Shown here: piece after piece, positions 34,526 to 43,079 of the stretch | Position numbering within the stretch: position 1 is the first letter of the stretch | Layout of the letters: the number at the start of each line of letters is the position of its first letter | From: RGIG995 sp045603745 | GTDB lineage: Bacteria > Bacillota > Clostridia > Oscillospirales > UBA644 | Assembly (NCBI GenBank): GCA_045603745.1 | Contig: JAZUMQ010000032.1 | Span: 1-64,000, forward strand | DNA: 64,000 nt | Reading direction: 5' to 3' | The notes under the pieces: model-generated | What the model was told of the DNA's origin: nothing | The model's input: the letters and a program-made list of their open reading frames with translations, nothing else | Database searches by the model: none | Position numbers and translations under genes: made by a program

Positions 34526-35779
34526 TTATCCTTTGTCTTCGGTCAAGGTCAAGGTCGTTTTTATGGTTTTCCCGGTTCGGTATTGGTAATACGTGATGGA
34601 TACCGAATCTCCAACTTTGTGATTTTTCTTAATTTCTTCAATTTCGTTTAAAGTAGAAATTTCTTTTTCGTCAAAAGTCAGAATAATATCGTATTTCTGA
34701 ATCCCCGCAAGTTCAGCCCCACTTCCCGCGGTAATTTGCGTAACGTAAAATCCTTGGGGCAACCGGTATCTACGTGCCATATTTGCGGTGATTTCCGTCC
34801 CTTCCGCAATTCCTGTTGCAGGACGGTCTTTGACGTATCCGTAGTCTTTCAGGCTGGTTACGATTTGAATGGCATCGTCAATGGGAATGGCAAATCCGAT
34901 TCCCTCCACTTCCGTGGAGGAAATTTTTGCAGAAACTACACCGATTACCTTTCCGGAAGCGTCCACCAGTGCGCCGCCGCTATTTCCGGGATTTACTGCC
35001 GCATCGGTTTGAATCATGGTAGATACGCCGTTTTCTCCGCTTACCTGTCGATTTAAGCCGCTGACGATTCCCACAGTTACGCTGTTTGCATATTCAATTC
35101 CCAAAGGATTTCCGATGGCAATGGCAGTTTCACCTACCACCAAGTCGGCGGAAGAACCTATGGTAACTGCCGGAAGCGGCGTCTGGGTTTCCACCTTGAT
35201 CAGTGCAAGGTCTGTCTGTTTGTCCGCCGCCACTAATTTTGCCTCTGCTTCGGTGCCATCGTCAAAAAGAATGGTAATAAACGCTGAACTATATTGCTGA
35301 GCGTATTCGATCACGTGTTGATTTGTGATAATATAACCGTCTTCCGTCCATATGATTCCCGAGCCGGTCGACGTTGCCGCTTCGGTTTGATAGTGTGTGA
35401 ATCCGTAGTCAATGGTTTGAGAGGGGACGGTTACGCATACGCAGACAATGGACGGACGCACCGCGGATACCACCGTAGACAAGGCATATGAATTTTCGTC
35501 GATGACGATTTGTGCCTGTTGCAGATCTTCTTTGGTTACGTCGGACGGATTCTGTAATCCGCCGTTTTCCAAAATTTTCAGTTTTTCTTCGTATTCTGCG
35601 ATTAAGCGTTGATTTTCTTCTTTGAAATACGATACTGTTTTGCTCAACGCAATCAAAAGTGTAATTGATAAGATCAACGAAATTACGGCAATCACCGTCG
35701 CTCCCGATCTTCTTTTCTTCTTTTGTGCGTATACCACGTTGCCGCTGGGGTCGGAGATATTGGAAGGTTCAAAATCCAT
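34526..35779 (-). CDS. htrA: HtrA-type membrane-anchored serine protease
   Basis: 417 aa. A cytoplasmic tail, one transmembrane helix (about 27-45) and a short coiled stretch lead into a trypsin-like domain with triad His155 (TNQHVI), Asp190 (TDLALI) and Ser267 (GNSGGA). One PDZ domain (about 320-410) ends the protein. Such S1C proteases degrade misfolded proteins outside the membrane. A TATACT box (35813-35818 on plus) about 35 bp upstream may be its -10, but no good -35 is seen. Confidence 0.95.
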   Translation of the reverse strand: MDFEPSNISDPSGNVVYAQKKKRRSGATVIAVISLILSITLLIALSKTVSYFKEENQRLIAEYEEKLKILENGGLQNPSDVTKEDLQQAQIVIDENSYALSTVVSAVRPSIVCVCVTVPSQTIDYGFTHYQTEAATSTGSGIIWTEDGYIITNQHVIEYAQQYSSAFITILFDDGTEAEAKLVAADKQTDLALIKVETQTPLPAVTIGSSADLVVGETAIAIGNPLGIEYANSVTVGIVSGLNRQVSGENGVSTMIQTDAAVNPGNSGGALVDASGKVIGVVSAKISSTEVEGIGFAIPIDDAIQIVTSLKDYGYVKDRPATGIAEGTEITANMARRYRLPQGFYVTQITAGSGAELAGIQKYDIILTFDEKEISTLNEIEEIKKNHKVGDSVSITYYQYRTGKTIKTTLTLTEDKG

Positions 35780-35865
35780 AATGTGTCAGTCCTTTTGCTG
35801 TTTGATAACTATAGTATACCAAGATTCTGCGGAACAATTATTTTTGAAAAACGGCGATTTTGTGT

Positions 35866-35902
35866 AAAAAATACCGCGGAAAGGAAAGACCTCTCCGCAG
35901 TA
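35866..35902 (-). terminator. intrinsic terminator of upp
   Basis: TACCGCGGA (35872-35880) pairs with TCCGCAGTA (35894-35902, one mismatch). On the minus strand a T-rich tail follows (35864-35871). Confidence 0.8.
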
Positions 35903-35910
35903 ATTCTGAT

Positions 35911-36537
35911 TTATTTCGTGCCGAAAATACGGTCGCCGGCATCTCCGAGACCGGGAACAATGTATCCGTGGTCGTTGAGACATTCGTCCAAAGCCGCACA
36001 ATAGACCGGAATGTCGGGGTGGTCGTCGTTGATTCTCTGAACTCCTTCGGGGGCGGCGATAATATTAACGCATTTAATGTTTTTTACGCCCTTGTTTTTC
36101 AGTAGAGAAATTGCAGCGGAAGCGGAACCGCCGGTGGCGAGCATGGGATCGAGCAGGAATACGTGCCGATCCTCAATATCGGAAGGAAGCTTGCAGTAAT
36201 ATTCTACCGGTTCCAAGGTTTCGGGATCCCGATAAAGTCCGATGTGTCCGACCTTGATATTGGGAATCAGGTTGACTACACCGTCTACCATGCCCAAACC
36301 TGCCCGCAAAATGGGAACAGCGGCAAATTTCTCGTTGGCAAGCACGTGAAGTTTTGCGGTAACCAGAGGAGTTTCCACGTCTACTTCTTTCGTTTCCAGA
36401 TCCCGGGTAATCTCATAGCAGAGAAGCATGGCAATTTCACTTGCCAGTTCCCGGAATTCTTTGCAGCCGGTATCAATGCGTCTCATAATGGCAAGTTTGT
36501 GCTGAATGAGGGGGTGATTCGTAACGTTGACGTTCAT
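35911..36537 (-). CDS. upp: uracil phosphoribosyltransferase
   Basis: 208 aa, the typical length. It salvages uracil with PRPP to give UMP. The PRPP loop is LLDPMLATGGSA, and the uracil-binding C-terminus is YIVPGLGDAGDRIFGTK. The ATG at 36537 follows AAAGGAG; the frame is open for 20 more codons upstream without family similarity. It is 13 bases downstream of rpiB, so the two are cotranscribed. Confidence 0.97.
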   Translation of the reverse strand: MNVNVTNHPLIQHKLAIMRRIDTGCKEFRELASEIAMLLCYEITRDLETKEVDVETPLVTAKLHVLANEKFAAVPILRAGLGMVDGVVNLIPNIKVGHIGLYRDPETLEPVEYYCKLPSDIEDRHVFLLDPMLATGGSASAAISLLKNKGVKNIKCVNIIAAPEGVQRINDDHPDIPVYCAALDECLNDHGYIVPGLGDAGDRIFGTK

Positions 36538-36550
36538 GGCAATTTCTCCT

Positions 36551-36979
36551 TTATTCTTCAAACATATTGATTCTACGCAAATGTTTTCCGCCTTCAAAGG
36601 GGGTCTTGAGGAATACGTCGATCAGTTCCAACGCCAATCCTTCTCCCATGACCCGAGCGCCGATACACATTACGTTGGTGTTGTTGTGAGCGCGGGTGAA
36701 TTTTGTGGAGAAGTAATCGGAGCAAACGGCGGCACGGATTCCTTTGACCTTATTTGCTGCCATAGACATTCCGATTCCGGTTCCGCAGATCAGAATCCCC
36801 AATTCCGCATTTCCGTCGTTGATTTCTTTGCAAAGAGCCTTTGCAAAAATCGGATAGTCGCAGGATTCTTCGCTGTTCGTTCCGCAATCAATGACGTTGT
36901 GTCCTTGTTCTGTCAGATACTTTTTGACGTTTTCTTTCAATCCGTATCCGGCATGATCGCAAGCAATGACAAGATTCAT
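36551..36979 (-). CDS. rpiB: ribose-5-phosphate isomerase B
   Basis: 142 aa. It interconverts ribose 5-phosphate and ribulose 5-phosphate. ACDHAGYGLKE and the CGTGIGMSMAANKVKGIRAA-type active-site segment are intact, with Cys at the catalytic position. The rpiB-upp pairing is common in Firmicutes, linking pentose phosphates with nucleotide salvage. It follows tsaB by six bases on the same strand. Confidence 0.97.
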   Translation of the reverse strand: MNLVIACDHAGYGLKENVKKYLTEQGHNVIDCGTNSEESCDYPIFAKALCKEINDGNAELGILICGTGIGMSMAANKVKGIRAAVCSDYFSTKFTRAHNNTNVMCIGARVMGEGLALELIDVFLKTPFEGGKHLRRINMFEE

Positions 36980-36985
36980 GGTGTA

Positions 36986-37675
36986 TTATATCCTTTCGGT
37001 CAATTTATTTTCTCGTTCGTTTCGTTCCCGTTCCGCCTGGGGCAACCGCAAATAACAAGGCTCTAACCGTTCGGGAGACAACAATTCGTCTTCCGGTAGG
37101 TTGTAAGCAATTTGCGCCACCGTTTCCGCCCGAATAAAGGCGCGATCCGGAGAAGAACAGACGGCAGATTTCCCAAGTTCATTTGCCGATTTTAAGGCAA
37201 TTTCAGATCCGTCTCCGCAAAAAAGAATGGAATCTTTCACTTCTTCAAGCAAATCCGAAACCGAGATCTGACGGTCTTCGCAAATTCTTTTTCCGTCTTT
37301 GAAATTTGCATTGTAAAGCATATTTCGGCGGGCATCTTCCACGGCACAAACCGTTCCGTTAAATCCAATTCCTTCTGCAAGCGCGTGGAGAGAAGATACC
37401 GGCGCACAGGGCGTTTTATTTTTGTGGGCAAGTCCCTTTGCTGTGGCAACGGCGATTTTAATTCCTGTAAAAGAGCCTGGTCCCACCGTAATGCCAATAC
37501 GGTCAATGTCGTCTATGACCAGTCCGGAATCTTTTAAAACGCCTTCGATCATAGGCAGTAACGTCTGGCTATGGGTTAACCCCGTATTCCGATACCGAGA
37601 TGCAAGGATTTTACCGTCTTTCATCACACACGCGGAGCAGGCAAGGGTTGAGGCGTCAAAAGCCAAAATAGTCAT
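36986..37675 (-). CDS. tsaB: tRNA t6A biosynthesis protein TsaB
   Basis: 229 aa ASKHA-fold partner of TsaD. ILAFDASTLACSACV opens the protein and GPGSFTGIKIAVATAKGLA is the family hallmark. It lacks the metal-binding His pair of TsaD, as expected. It works with TsaE (next gene upstream on this strand, 7 bases away) and TsaD. No rimI or tsaD adjoins it, unlike the common tsaE-tsaB-rimI-tsaD run. Confidence 0.96.
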   Translation of the reverse strand: MTILAFDASTLACSACVMKDGKILASRYRNTGLTHSQTLLPMIEGVLKDSGLVIDDIDRIGITVGPGSFTGIKIAVATAKGLAHKNKTPCAPVSSLHALAEGIGFNGTVCAVEDARRNMLYNANFKDGKRICEDRQISVSDLLEEVKDSILFCGDGSEIALKSANELGKSAVCSSPDRAFIRAETVAQIAYNLPEDELLSPERLEPCYLRLPQAERERNERENKLTERI

Positions 37676-37682
37676 AATCGCT

Positions 37683-38090
37683 CTACTCCTTTATGTGAAT
37701 AATCCGTTCTTCGATACCGTCACCGTATTCAAAATAAATACGAAGGACGTCTTCTGGAAGATATTCTTCTGCGTTTTCGCTCCATTCCACCAAACTAACT
37801 GACCCCGGTTCTCCGTCAAAAAAGCCGATGGAATAGAGGTCGTCGTATCCGGAAAGTCGGTACAGATCGTAATGATATACCGGCTTGTCCGCTTCGTAAC
37901 GGTGGCATAGGGCAAAGGTAGGGCTTGTTACGTCTCCGTCGTACCCTAATCCTTGTAAAAACCCTTTTACGAATTCGGTTTTTCCGCAACCCATTTCCCC
38001 AAACAAACAGATCATTTCTTGATTTGCGGTTTGAGAAAGAGATCGCCCCAATTCTTTTGTATCTTCCTCTGAATGACTATAGAAAATCAT
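37683..38090 (-). CDS. tsaE: tRNA t6A biosynthesis ATPase TsaE
   Basis: 135 aa, small P-loop ATPase. Walker A GEMGCGKT is at 31-38, then TSPTFALCHRYE (switch-like region) and HYDLYRLSGYDDLYSIGF with the conserved Asp/Tyr pattern. It is needed for turnover of the TsaBD complex. It overlaps the permease gene by four bases. Confidence 0.96.
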   Translation of the reverse strand: MIFYSHSEEDTKELGRSLSQTANQEMICLFGEMGCGKTEFVKGFLQGLGYDGDVTSPTFALCHRYEADKPVYHYDLYRLSGYDDLYSIGFFDGEPGSVSLVEWSENAEEYLPEDVLRIYFEYGDGIEERIIHIKE

Positions 38091-39328
38091 GATTTTTCCT
38101 TTGAACGCTTTTTCATTTTATTGACGACGGATTCTTTGATTTCGGAAACCGTCCATCTTTTGCAGGGAGGATCCCGATCGGTTTCATCGTCTAACGGCAA
38201 TCCTTTTTTCACGGTAAGGCGTGCAACTTCTTTTCGGGTCAGGGTGTAAAGAACGGCACACAAAGGAACGCTCAGTATGAATCCCATAATGCCGAACAAT
38301 CCGCCGCCGATGGTAATGGATACCAAAACCCAAATGGCGGGAAGTCCCGTGGCATCTCCCGAAATTCTCGGATCAATGAGATTGCTATCGACCTGTTGCA
38401 GAACGATGACAAAAATAATAAACCAGAAGCACTGTCCCGGATTGACCAGAAGCAACAGAAATGCCGAGGGGATCGCTCCGATGAAAGGCCCAAGCATGGG
38501 AATAATATTTGTCACTCCAATGATAAAACTGATCAGGGCAGCATATTCAAACCTAAAGATCTTCATGAAGATGAAACAAAGAATCCCCACGATAATGGAG
38601 TCAATCATTCGCCCGGAAATATACCCGGAAAGGGTACGAGCGGTCAGTTTTGCAATTTCCCGGATTCGATCTGCCACGGTTTGAGGGAAAAAGGCATAGA
38701 TTGTCTTTTTTGCCTGCCATTTCAAATGATTTCGTCCCACCATAATGTAGATGGAGATGATCACACTGAGAACCGCATTGGTAAGCCCGCCGGCAATGCT
38801 CTTTGTGATGTTAAAGATCTCCGGAAGGCGAGTTTGTAATGTTTCCGTTACGGTGCTGATCAGTGCGGTAATCCATTGCCCCCATTCCGTAAAGTCAAAG
38901 GGGTCAATGTTTTCTTCTAAAAATTCGTAATGAGCAATAACGCCGTTCAAAGCGGTTTCCACGTTTTTAATGTAAGTGCTGATATTTGCCAAGAGGGTGG
39001 TAACGCTTGCGGTAACTTCCGGAATAACGGCAATCAAAAAGACCGCGATAAAAGACAAAAGCAAAAGGTACGTTACCGCAACGGAAAAGGCGTTTGCAAG
39101 GGTGTTTTTATGTTTCGCTTTTTTGAAACATCTTAAGAATAACCGTTGGAATAACGAGAAGGGGCGGTCGAGAAAAATGGCAATCAATATCCCGGCAATG
39201 ACGGGAGAGAGTATGGTGATTAAAAGTTTGATTGCCGAAAAAATCGCATCGACTTTGATGACCGCAAGGGCAAACAGCGCCGCGATCAAAAGCAATAGCA
39301 CGATATTTCGGAACAATTTTTTATCCAT
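38087..39328 (-). CDS. AI-2E family transporter/permease
   Basis: 413 aa with about eight transmembrane helices in the AI-2E (PF01594) arrangement: two N-terminal pairs, a long amphipathic region (about 90-160), then the conserved SGYISGRMIDSIIVGILCF and GVTNIIPMLGPFIGAIP segments. Members export varied small molecules or ions; the substrate cannot be predicted. It is first in the minus-strand run followed by tsaE, tsaB, rpiB and upp. Confidence 0.92.
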   Translation of the reverse strand: MDKKLFRNIVLLLLIAALFALAVIKVDAIFSAIKLLITILSPVIAGILIAIFLDRPFSLFQRLFLRCFKKAKHKNTLANAFSVAVTYLLLLSFIAVFLIAVIPEVTASVTTLLANISTYIKNVETALNGVIAHYEFLEENIDPFDFTEWGQWITALISTVTETLQTRLPEIFNITKSIAGGLTNAVLSVIISIYIMVGRNHLKWQAKKTIYAFFPQTVADRIREIAKLTARTLSGYISGRMIDSIIVGILCFIFMKIFRFEYAALISFIIGVTNIIPMLGPFIGAIPSAFLLLLVNPGQCFWFIIFVIVLQQVDSNLIDPRISGDATGLPAIWVLVSITIGGGLFGIMGFILSVPLCAVLYTLTRKEVARLTVKKGLPLDDETDRDPPCKRWTVSEIKESVVNKMKKRSKEKS

Positions 39329-39368
39329 ATTACCCCTCCGGATTGTTTTGCTTCGTTCTATTTAATTT

Positions 39369-39397
39369 ATTATAACATATCCTTTCTGTAAAATCTA
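39369..39397 (-). promoter_or_regulatory. extended -10 promoter of the AI-2E/tsa cluster
   Basis: On the minus strand TGT-TATAAT (39377 down to 39369) lies about 40 bp before the permease start. The -35 (TAGATT) is poor, so the TGn extension is probably important. Confidence 0.6.
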
Positions 39398-39539
39398 TAG
39401 GGTTCATAAAAAATTCGGAAAAAATTGTTGTCGATTTTTATTTTAAGGGATTTTTCTCACGTTTCTCCCTTGGAAAACAAAAAATGAAGTTGTTTTTGCG
39501 GGTAATTCCGAATATTTTGCAATCTTCTGCCAAAAGTAC
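39398..39539. other. intergenic region between divergent promoters
   Basis: About 140 bp of AT-rich DNA between the permease promoter and the metG promoter. An AAGGGA/TCCCTT inverted repeat (near 39446-39473) is the only structure seen. No reading frame or known regulatory element is supported. Confidence 0.4.
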
Positions 39540-39568
39540 TTGATTTTTCCTTTTAAATTTGTTATAAT
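39540..39568 (+). promoter_or_regulatory. extended -10 SigA promoter of metG
   Basis: TTGATT (39540-39545), 17 bp and TGT-TATAAT (39560-39568). The leader has two small hairpins (GTCC-TCAT-GGAC, GTGC-TCATTT-GCAC) just before the SD and no T-box. Confidence 0.8.
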
Positions 39569-39628
39569 AACTCTATTACTACCGTCCTCATGGACGAATT
39601 CGTGCTCATTTGCACACAGGAGGTTCCT

Positions 39629-41593
39629 ATGTCGAACGAAAAAAAGACCTTTTACATCACTACCCCGATCTATTACACTTCGGGACATCTTCACATCGGT
39701 AATTCCTATACTACCGTTGCCGCCGATACCATGGCACGGTATAAGCGAATGTGCGGATATGACGTGATGATGCTCACCGGAACCGATGAACACGGTCAAA
39801 AGGTGGAACGGAAGGCCCAAGAGGCAGGGAAGACCCCCAAGGAATTTACGGACGAGATCGTTGCGGACATCAAAAATATCTGGCAGGTTCTCGGAATCCA
39901 ATACGACAAATTCATTCGTACTTCCGACGATTATCACGTTGCCGCCGTACAGAAGATTTATCAGGAACTGTACGACAAAGGCGAAATTTATAAAAGCGAA
40001 TACGAAGGGCATTATTGTTCTCCTTGTGAATCTTTTTGGACGGAGTCTCAGTTGGTGGACGGAAAATGTCCCGATTGCGGACGTCCTGTAGAAAAAGCGA
40101 AAGAAGAAAGTTACTTCTTCCGTCTTTCCAAATATCAGGATCAATTGATCGAACTCTTGGAAAACAATCCTGGTTTGTTGCAGCCCGAGGCCCGTTCCGC
40201 GGAAATGATCAACAACTTCCTCAAACCCGGATTGAAAGACCTTTGTGTTTCCCGTACCACCATCAAATGGGGAGTTCCTCTGCCTTTTGATGAACGGCAC
40301 GTAGCCTACGTTTGGATTGACGCTCTTTCCAATTATTTGACTGCTCTCGGCTATCAATCCGACGATGACAGTTTGATGAAAAAATATTGGCCCGCCGACA
40401 TTCACTTGGTCGGAAAAGACATCGTCCGTTTCCACACGGTCATCTGGTTTGCCCTGTTGATGGCGCTGGGTGTCGAACTGCCCAAACAAGTCTACGGGCA
40501 CGGTTGGTTGCAGATGAACGGTGATAAAGTTTCCAAGAGTAAAGCCTCCGGTGCCGCTTGCATCGTGGATCCCATTTTCTTGGCAGACCACTTCGGAAAA
40601 GATGCCGTCCGCTATTTCTTGTTGCGTGAAATGCCCTTCGGTTCCGATGGAGAATATACCTACGACGGTTTGATGAACCGCATTAACGCGGATCTTGCCA
40701 ACGATTTGGGAAACTTGGTCTCTCGTTCCACTGCGATGGCGGTCAAGTATTTTGACGGCAAAATTCCTGCGGCTCGGGTAACGGAACCGGTGGACGATGA
40801 GTTGCTGACCTTGACCCGCAACACCGCCGCCAACGCTAAACCCTATATGGAAGCCATGTCGTTTTCCCTCGCTTTGACCGAGATTTTTAAATTGGTTTCT
40901 CGGGCAAACAAATATATTGACGAAACTGCTCCTTGGGCACTGGCGAAGGATCCCGAAAAATCCGATCGCCTGGCTACCGTTCTTGCCAATCTTTTTGAAG
41001 CCATTCGAGTGATTTCCAATCTGCTGATTCCTTTTATGCCCGATACTTGCGATAAGATTCTGTCTTGTCTCGGCGCTAAGGCGGTGGGCTGGGAAGAATG
41101 TTCTACGGAAGGTTGTCTGACCGGAGAAATTACCGTGACCTCTTGCGAGGCGTTGTTCCCCCGCATCGACGTTAAAAAAGAACTTGCCGCCGTTGGTTTG
41201 GGCGAAGAAGACCCTGCCGTTAAGCCTGCGAAAAAAGAGAAAAAGAAAAAATCTTCCGAACCTGCGCCCGCTCCTGAGATCGGGATCGAAGAATTCTTGA
41301 ACGTCGACCTCTCCGTTGCCAAAATTTTGGAATGCGAAGCCGTGGAAAACAGTGAAAAACTGTTGAAACTGAAAGTTTCTTTCGGTAACGAAGAGCGTCA
41401 GATTGTTTCCGGCATCGCCAAGGCATATACTCCCGCCGATCTGATCGGTCATAACGTTGTTGTTGTCAAAAATCTGAAACCCGCCGTAATTTTTGGTCTG
41501 GAAAGTTTCGGAATGATCTTGGCCTCCGGTCAGGGAGAAAACATTCACGTCATGTTCGCCGACGAATCCAATCCCGGCGACCGTATCCGCTGA
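39629..41593 (+). CDS. metG: methionyl-tRNA synthetase
   Basis: About 654 aa. TTPIYYTSGHLHIGNSY contains the HIGH-type motif (20-24) and GDKVSKSKASG the KMSKS-type motif. A zinc-binding insert shows CSPC and CPDC pairs. The last 110 residues form a Trbp111-like tRNA-binding domain (IGIEEFLNVDLSVAKI) behind a Lys-rich linker. ATG 39629 follows ACAGGAGG at good distance; an in-frame ATG at 39590 lies before the SD. Confidence 0.97.
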   Translation: MSNEKKTFYITTPIYYTSGHLHIGNSYTTVAADTMARYKRMCGYDVMMLTGTDEHGQKVERKAQEAGKTPKEFTDEIVADIKNIWQVLGIQYDKFIRTSDDYHVAAVQKIYQELYDKGEIYKSEYEGHYCSPCESFWTESQLVDGKCPDCGRPVEKAKEESYFFRLSKYQDQLIELLENNPGLLQPEARSAEMINNFLKPGLKDLCVSRTTIKWGVPLPFDERHVAYVWIDALSNYLTALGYQSDDDSLMKKYWPADIHLVGKDIVRFHTVIWFALLMALGVELPKQVYGHGWLQMNGDKVSKSKASGAACIVDPIFLADHFGKDAVRYFLLREMPFGSDGEYTYDGLMNRINADLANDLGNLVSRSTAMAVKYFDGKIPAARVTEPVDDELLTLTRNTAANAKPYMEAMSFSLALTEIFKLVSRANKYIDETAPWALAKDPEKSDRLATVLANLFEAIRVISNLLIPFMPDTCDKILSCLGAKAVGWEECSTEGCLTGEITVTSCEALFPRIDVKKELAAVGLGEEDPAVKPAKKEKKKKSSEPAPAPEIGIEEFLNVDLSVAKILECEAVENSEKLLKLKVSFGNEERQIVSGIAKAYTPADLIGHNVVVVKNLKPAVIFGLESFGMILASGQGENIHVMFADESNPGDRIR

Positions 41594-41599
41594 TATTAC

Positions 41600-41634
41600 A
41601 AGGAAGGACTCTGTTTTATGAGTCCTTCCTTTTC
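41600..41634 (+). terminator. terminator/attenuator between metG and tatD
   Basis: AAGGAAGGACT (41600-41610) pairs perfectly with AGTCCTTCCTT (41621-41631), followed by TTTCTGAGGTTTTT. The SD of tatD overlaps the tail, so partial read-through is needed for tatD expression. Confidence 0.75.
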
Positions 41635-41644
41635 TGAGGTTTTT

Positions 41645-42412
41645 ATGTTATTTGATTCTCATGCTCACTTGGACGATGTTGCTTTTGATCCGGATAGGGA
41701 AGAGGTGATCGCCTCCCTTCTTCCTGCCGGCGTTTCCCACGTGTTGATTCCCGGTTCTTCTCTGGAATCTTCTCGAAAAGCCCAGTCCATCGCGCAATCT
41801 CATGATAATTTTTACTTTGCCGCCGGTGTTCACCCCGGGAATATCCTTTCTATGCAATATGAGGATATTGATCTCCTTTCCGGCCTTGCCGCTGATCCAA
41901 AGTGTGTTGCCATCGGCGAGATCGGGTTAGATTTTTACTGGGAAAAAGATCCGATCCTTTGGGATACTCAACGGTATTGGTTTCAACAACAACTTCGCCT
42001 TGCTTTTGAATTGAATAAACCGGTGATTATTCATGACCGGGAAGCCCACCAGAAATGCTTCGATGCTGTTCGTGACGCCGGAGTTCAAGGAGTTTTTCAT
42101 TGCTATTCTTCTTCGGCAGAAATGGCAATCGAGTTGGTTAAGATCGGTTTTTACTGTTCCTTTACCGGAGTTGTGACCTACCAAGGAGCAAAAAGGGCTC
42201 TCCGCACCATTGAGGCTTTGCCCTTGGAACGGATTTTAATCGAGACCGATTCTCCCTATCTTGCCCCCGTGCCGTTTCAGAAACAACGCAACGACCCTCG
42301 GAACGTTCGTGCCGTCGCCGAAACTATCTCCGCCGTCAAAAAAATCTCCTTCGATGAAGTGGTTCGCGTTACTTCCGAAAATGCGGCACGTTTGTTCCGA
42401 ATAAATCTGTAA
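41645..42412 (+). CDS. tatD: TatD family metal-dependent DNase
   Basis: 255 aa amidohydrolase-fold nuclease. Metal ligands are visible: His6 and His8 (SHAHLD), Glu in GEIGLDF, His in IHDREAH, His in FHCYSS and Asp in ETDSPYLAP. Homologs degrade DNA in repair or apoptosis-like processes or act on D-aminoacyl-tRNA. The metG-tatD pair is conserved in Firmicutes. ATG 41645 follows GAGG; the frame is open earlier within the hairpin. Confidence 0.95.
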   Translation: MLFDSHAHLDDVAFDPDREEVIASLLPAGVSHVLIPGSSLESSRKAQSIAQSHDNFYFAAGVHPGNILSMQYEDIDLLSGLAADPKCVAIGEIGLDFYWEKDPILWDTQRYWFQQQLRLAFELNKPVIIHDREAHQKCFDAVRDAGVQGVFHCYSSSAEMAIELVKIGFYCSFTGVVTYQGAKRALRTIEALPLERILIETDSPYLAPVPFQKQRNDPRNVRAVAETISAVKKISFDEVVRVTSENAARLFRINL

Positions 42413-42503
42413 CAAAAATAAAACAAACAAGTTTCATAAATGTGAAATTTCAAAATATTTTCTCTCAAATTTGTCTTTTTTTTAAAGTTTGCGGAGTAGA
42501 AAC

Positions 42504-42532
42504 TTGCGTTTTCCATATTATTATGGTATAAT
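42504..42532 (+). promoter_or_regulatory. SigA promoter of the rimP-nusA-infB operon
   Basis: TTGCGT (42504-42509), a 17-bp spacer and TATAAT (42527-42532). The predicted start near 42539 coincides with the first base of a long hairpin. Confidence 0.7.
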
Positions 42533-42537
42533 AATTG

Positions 42538-42566
42538 CGAAGAGCGGAAGTGATTTCCGCTCTTCG
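42538..42566 (+). promoter_or_regulatory. 5'-terminal leader hairpin of rimP-nusA operon
   Basis: CGAAGAGCGGAA (42538-42549) pairs perfectly over 12 bp with TTCCGCTCTTCG (42555-42566), loop GTGAT. It lies exactly at the predicted 5' end of the transcript and is followed by AGTTTTG, a poor terminator tail. It may stabilise the mRNA end or act as a regulatory site for NusA. Confidence 0.7.
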
Positions 42567-42604
42567 AGTTTTGTACGGAGAACTTCTCCGGAAAGGATGA
42601 GATT

Positions 42605-43060
42605 ATGGCGGTTGCCGACGTTGTTAGACCTTTGGTTCTGCCCATTACGGAAGAACACGGTCTGATTCTTTGGGACATTGAATTTGTCAAAGAAGGTTCC
42701 GAGCGTTTTTTGCGTATCTACATTGATCGGGAAGAAGGCGGAATCGGGATTGACGATTGCGAAATCGTATCCCGGGCTTTGGATCCGATTTTGGACGAAG
42801 CGGATCCCATTCCCCAAAGTTACCATCTGGAGATTTGTTCTGCCGGTTTAATCCGGGATTTGAAAACCACGGAACATATTCAACGGTTCCTTGGATATGA
42901 GGCGGAGGTTCGTCTCTACAAAGGAGAAGCCGATCTTCCCAAAAAGTTTTCGGCGCGTCTTGACGCTGTTACCGACGAAACCCTCACTGTCACCGTCGGG
43001 GAACAAACGGTCTCGCTTGACCGGAAATCTATTTCAAAAATAAAAATTGATTTGATATAA
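42605..43060 (+). CDS. rimP: ribosome maturation factor RimP
   Basis: 151 aa, two-domain protein for 30S maturation. LILWDIEFVKEGSERFLRIYIDRE and the SxGL-type ICSAGLIRDL (usually SSPGLDRPL) identify it. The latter is more divergent than usual, lacking the Ser-Pro. The C-terminal SH3-like domain follows. First gene of the operon; SD AAAGGATGAG. Confidence 0.94.
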   Translation: MAVADVVRPLVLPITEEHGLILWDIEFVKEGSERFLRIYIDREEGGIGIDDCEIVSRALDPILDEADPIPQSYHLEICSAGLIRDLKTTEHIQRFLGYEAEVRLYKGEADLPKKFSARLDAVTDETLTVTVGEQTVSLDRKSISKIKIDLI

Positions 43061-43079
43061 GCGGAGGTAAACAGGAAAA

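Noticed and set aside
39569..39628. T-box riboswitch upstream of metG
   Set aside because: The leader is only about 55 nt and lacks a specifier loop and the T-box sequence; only two small hairpins are seen.
39443..41548. A 701-codon minus-strand open frame
   Set aside because: It lies entirely antisense to metG, whose motifs are clear. Its translation is Phe/Gly/Asn-rich without family features; strong codon bias of the real gene keeps the opposite frame open.
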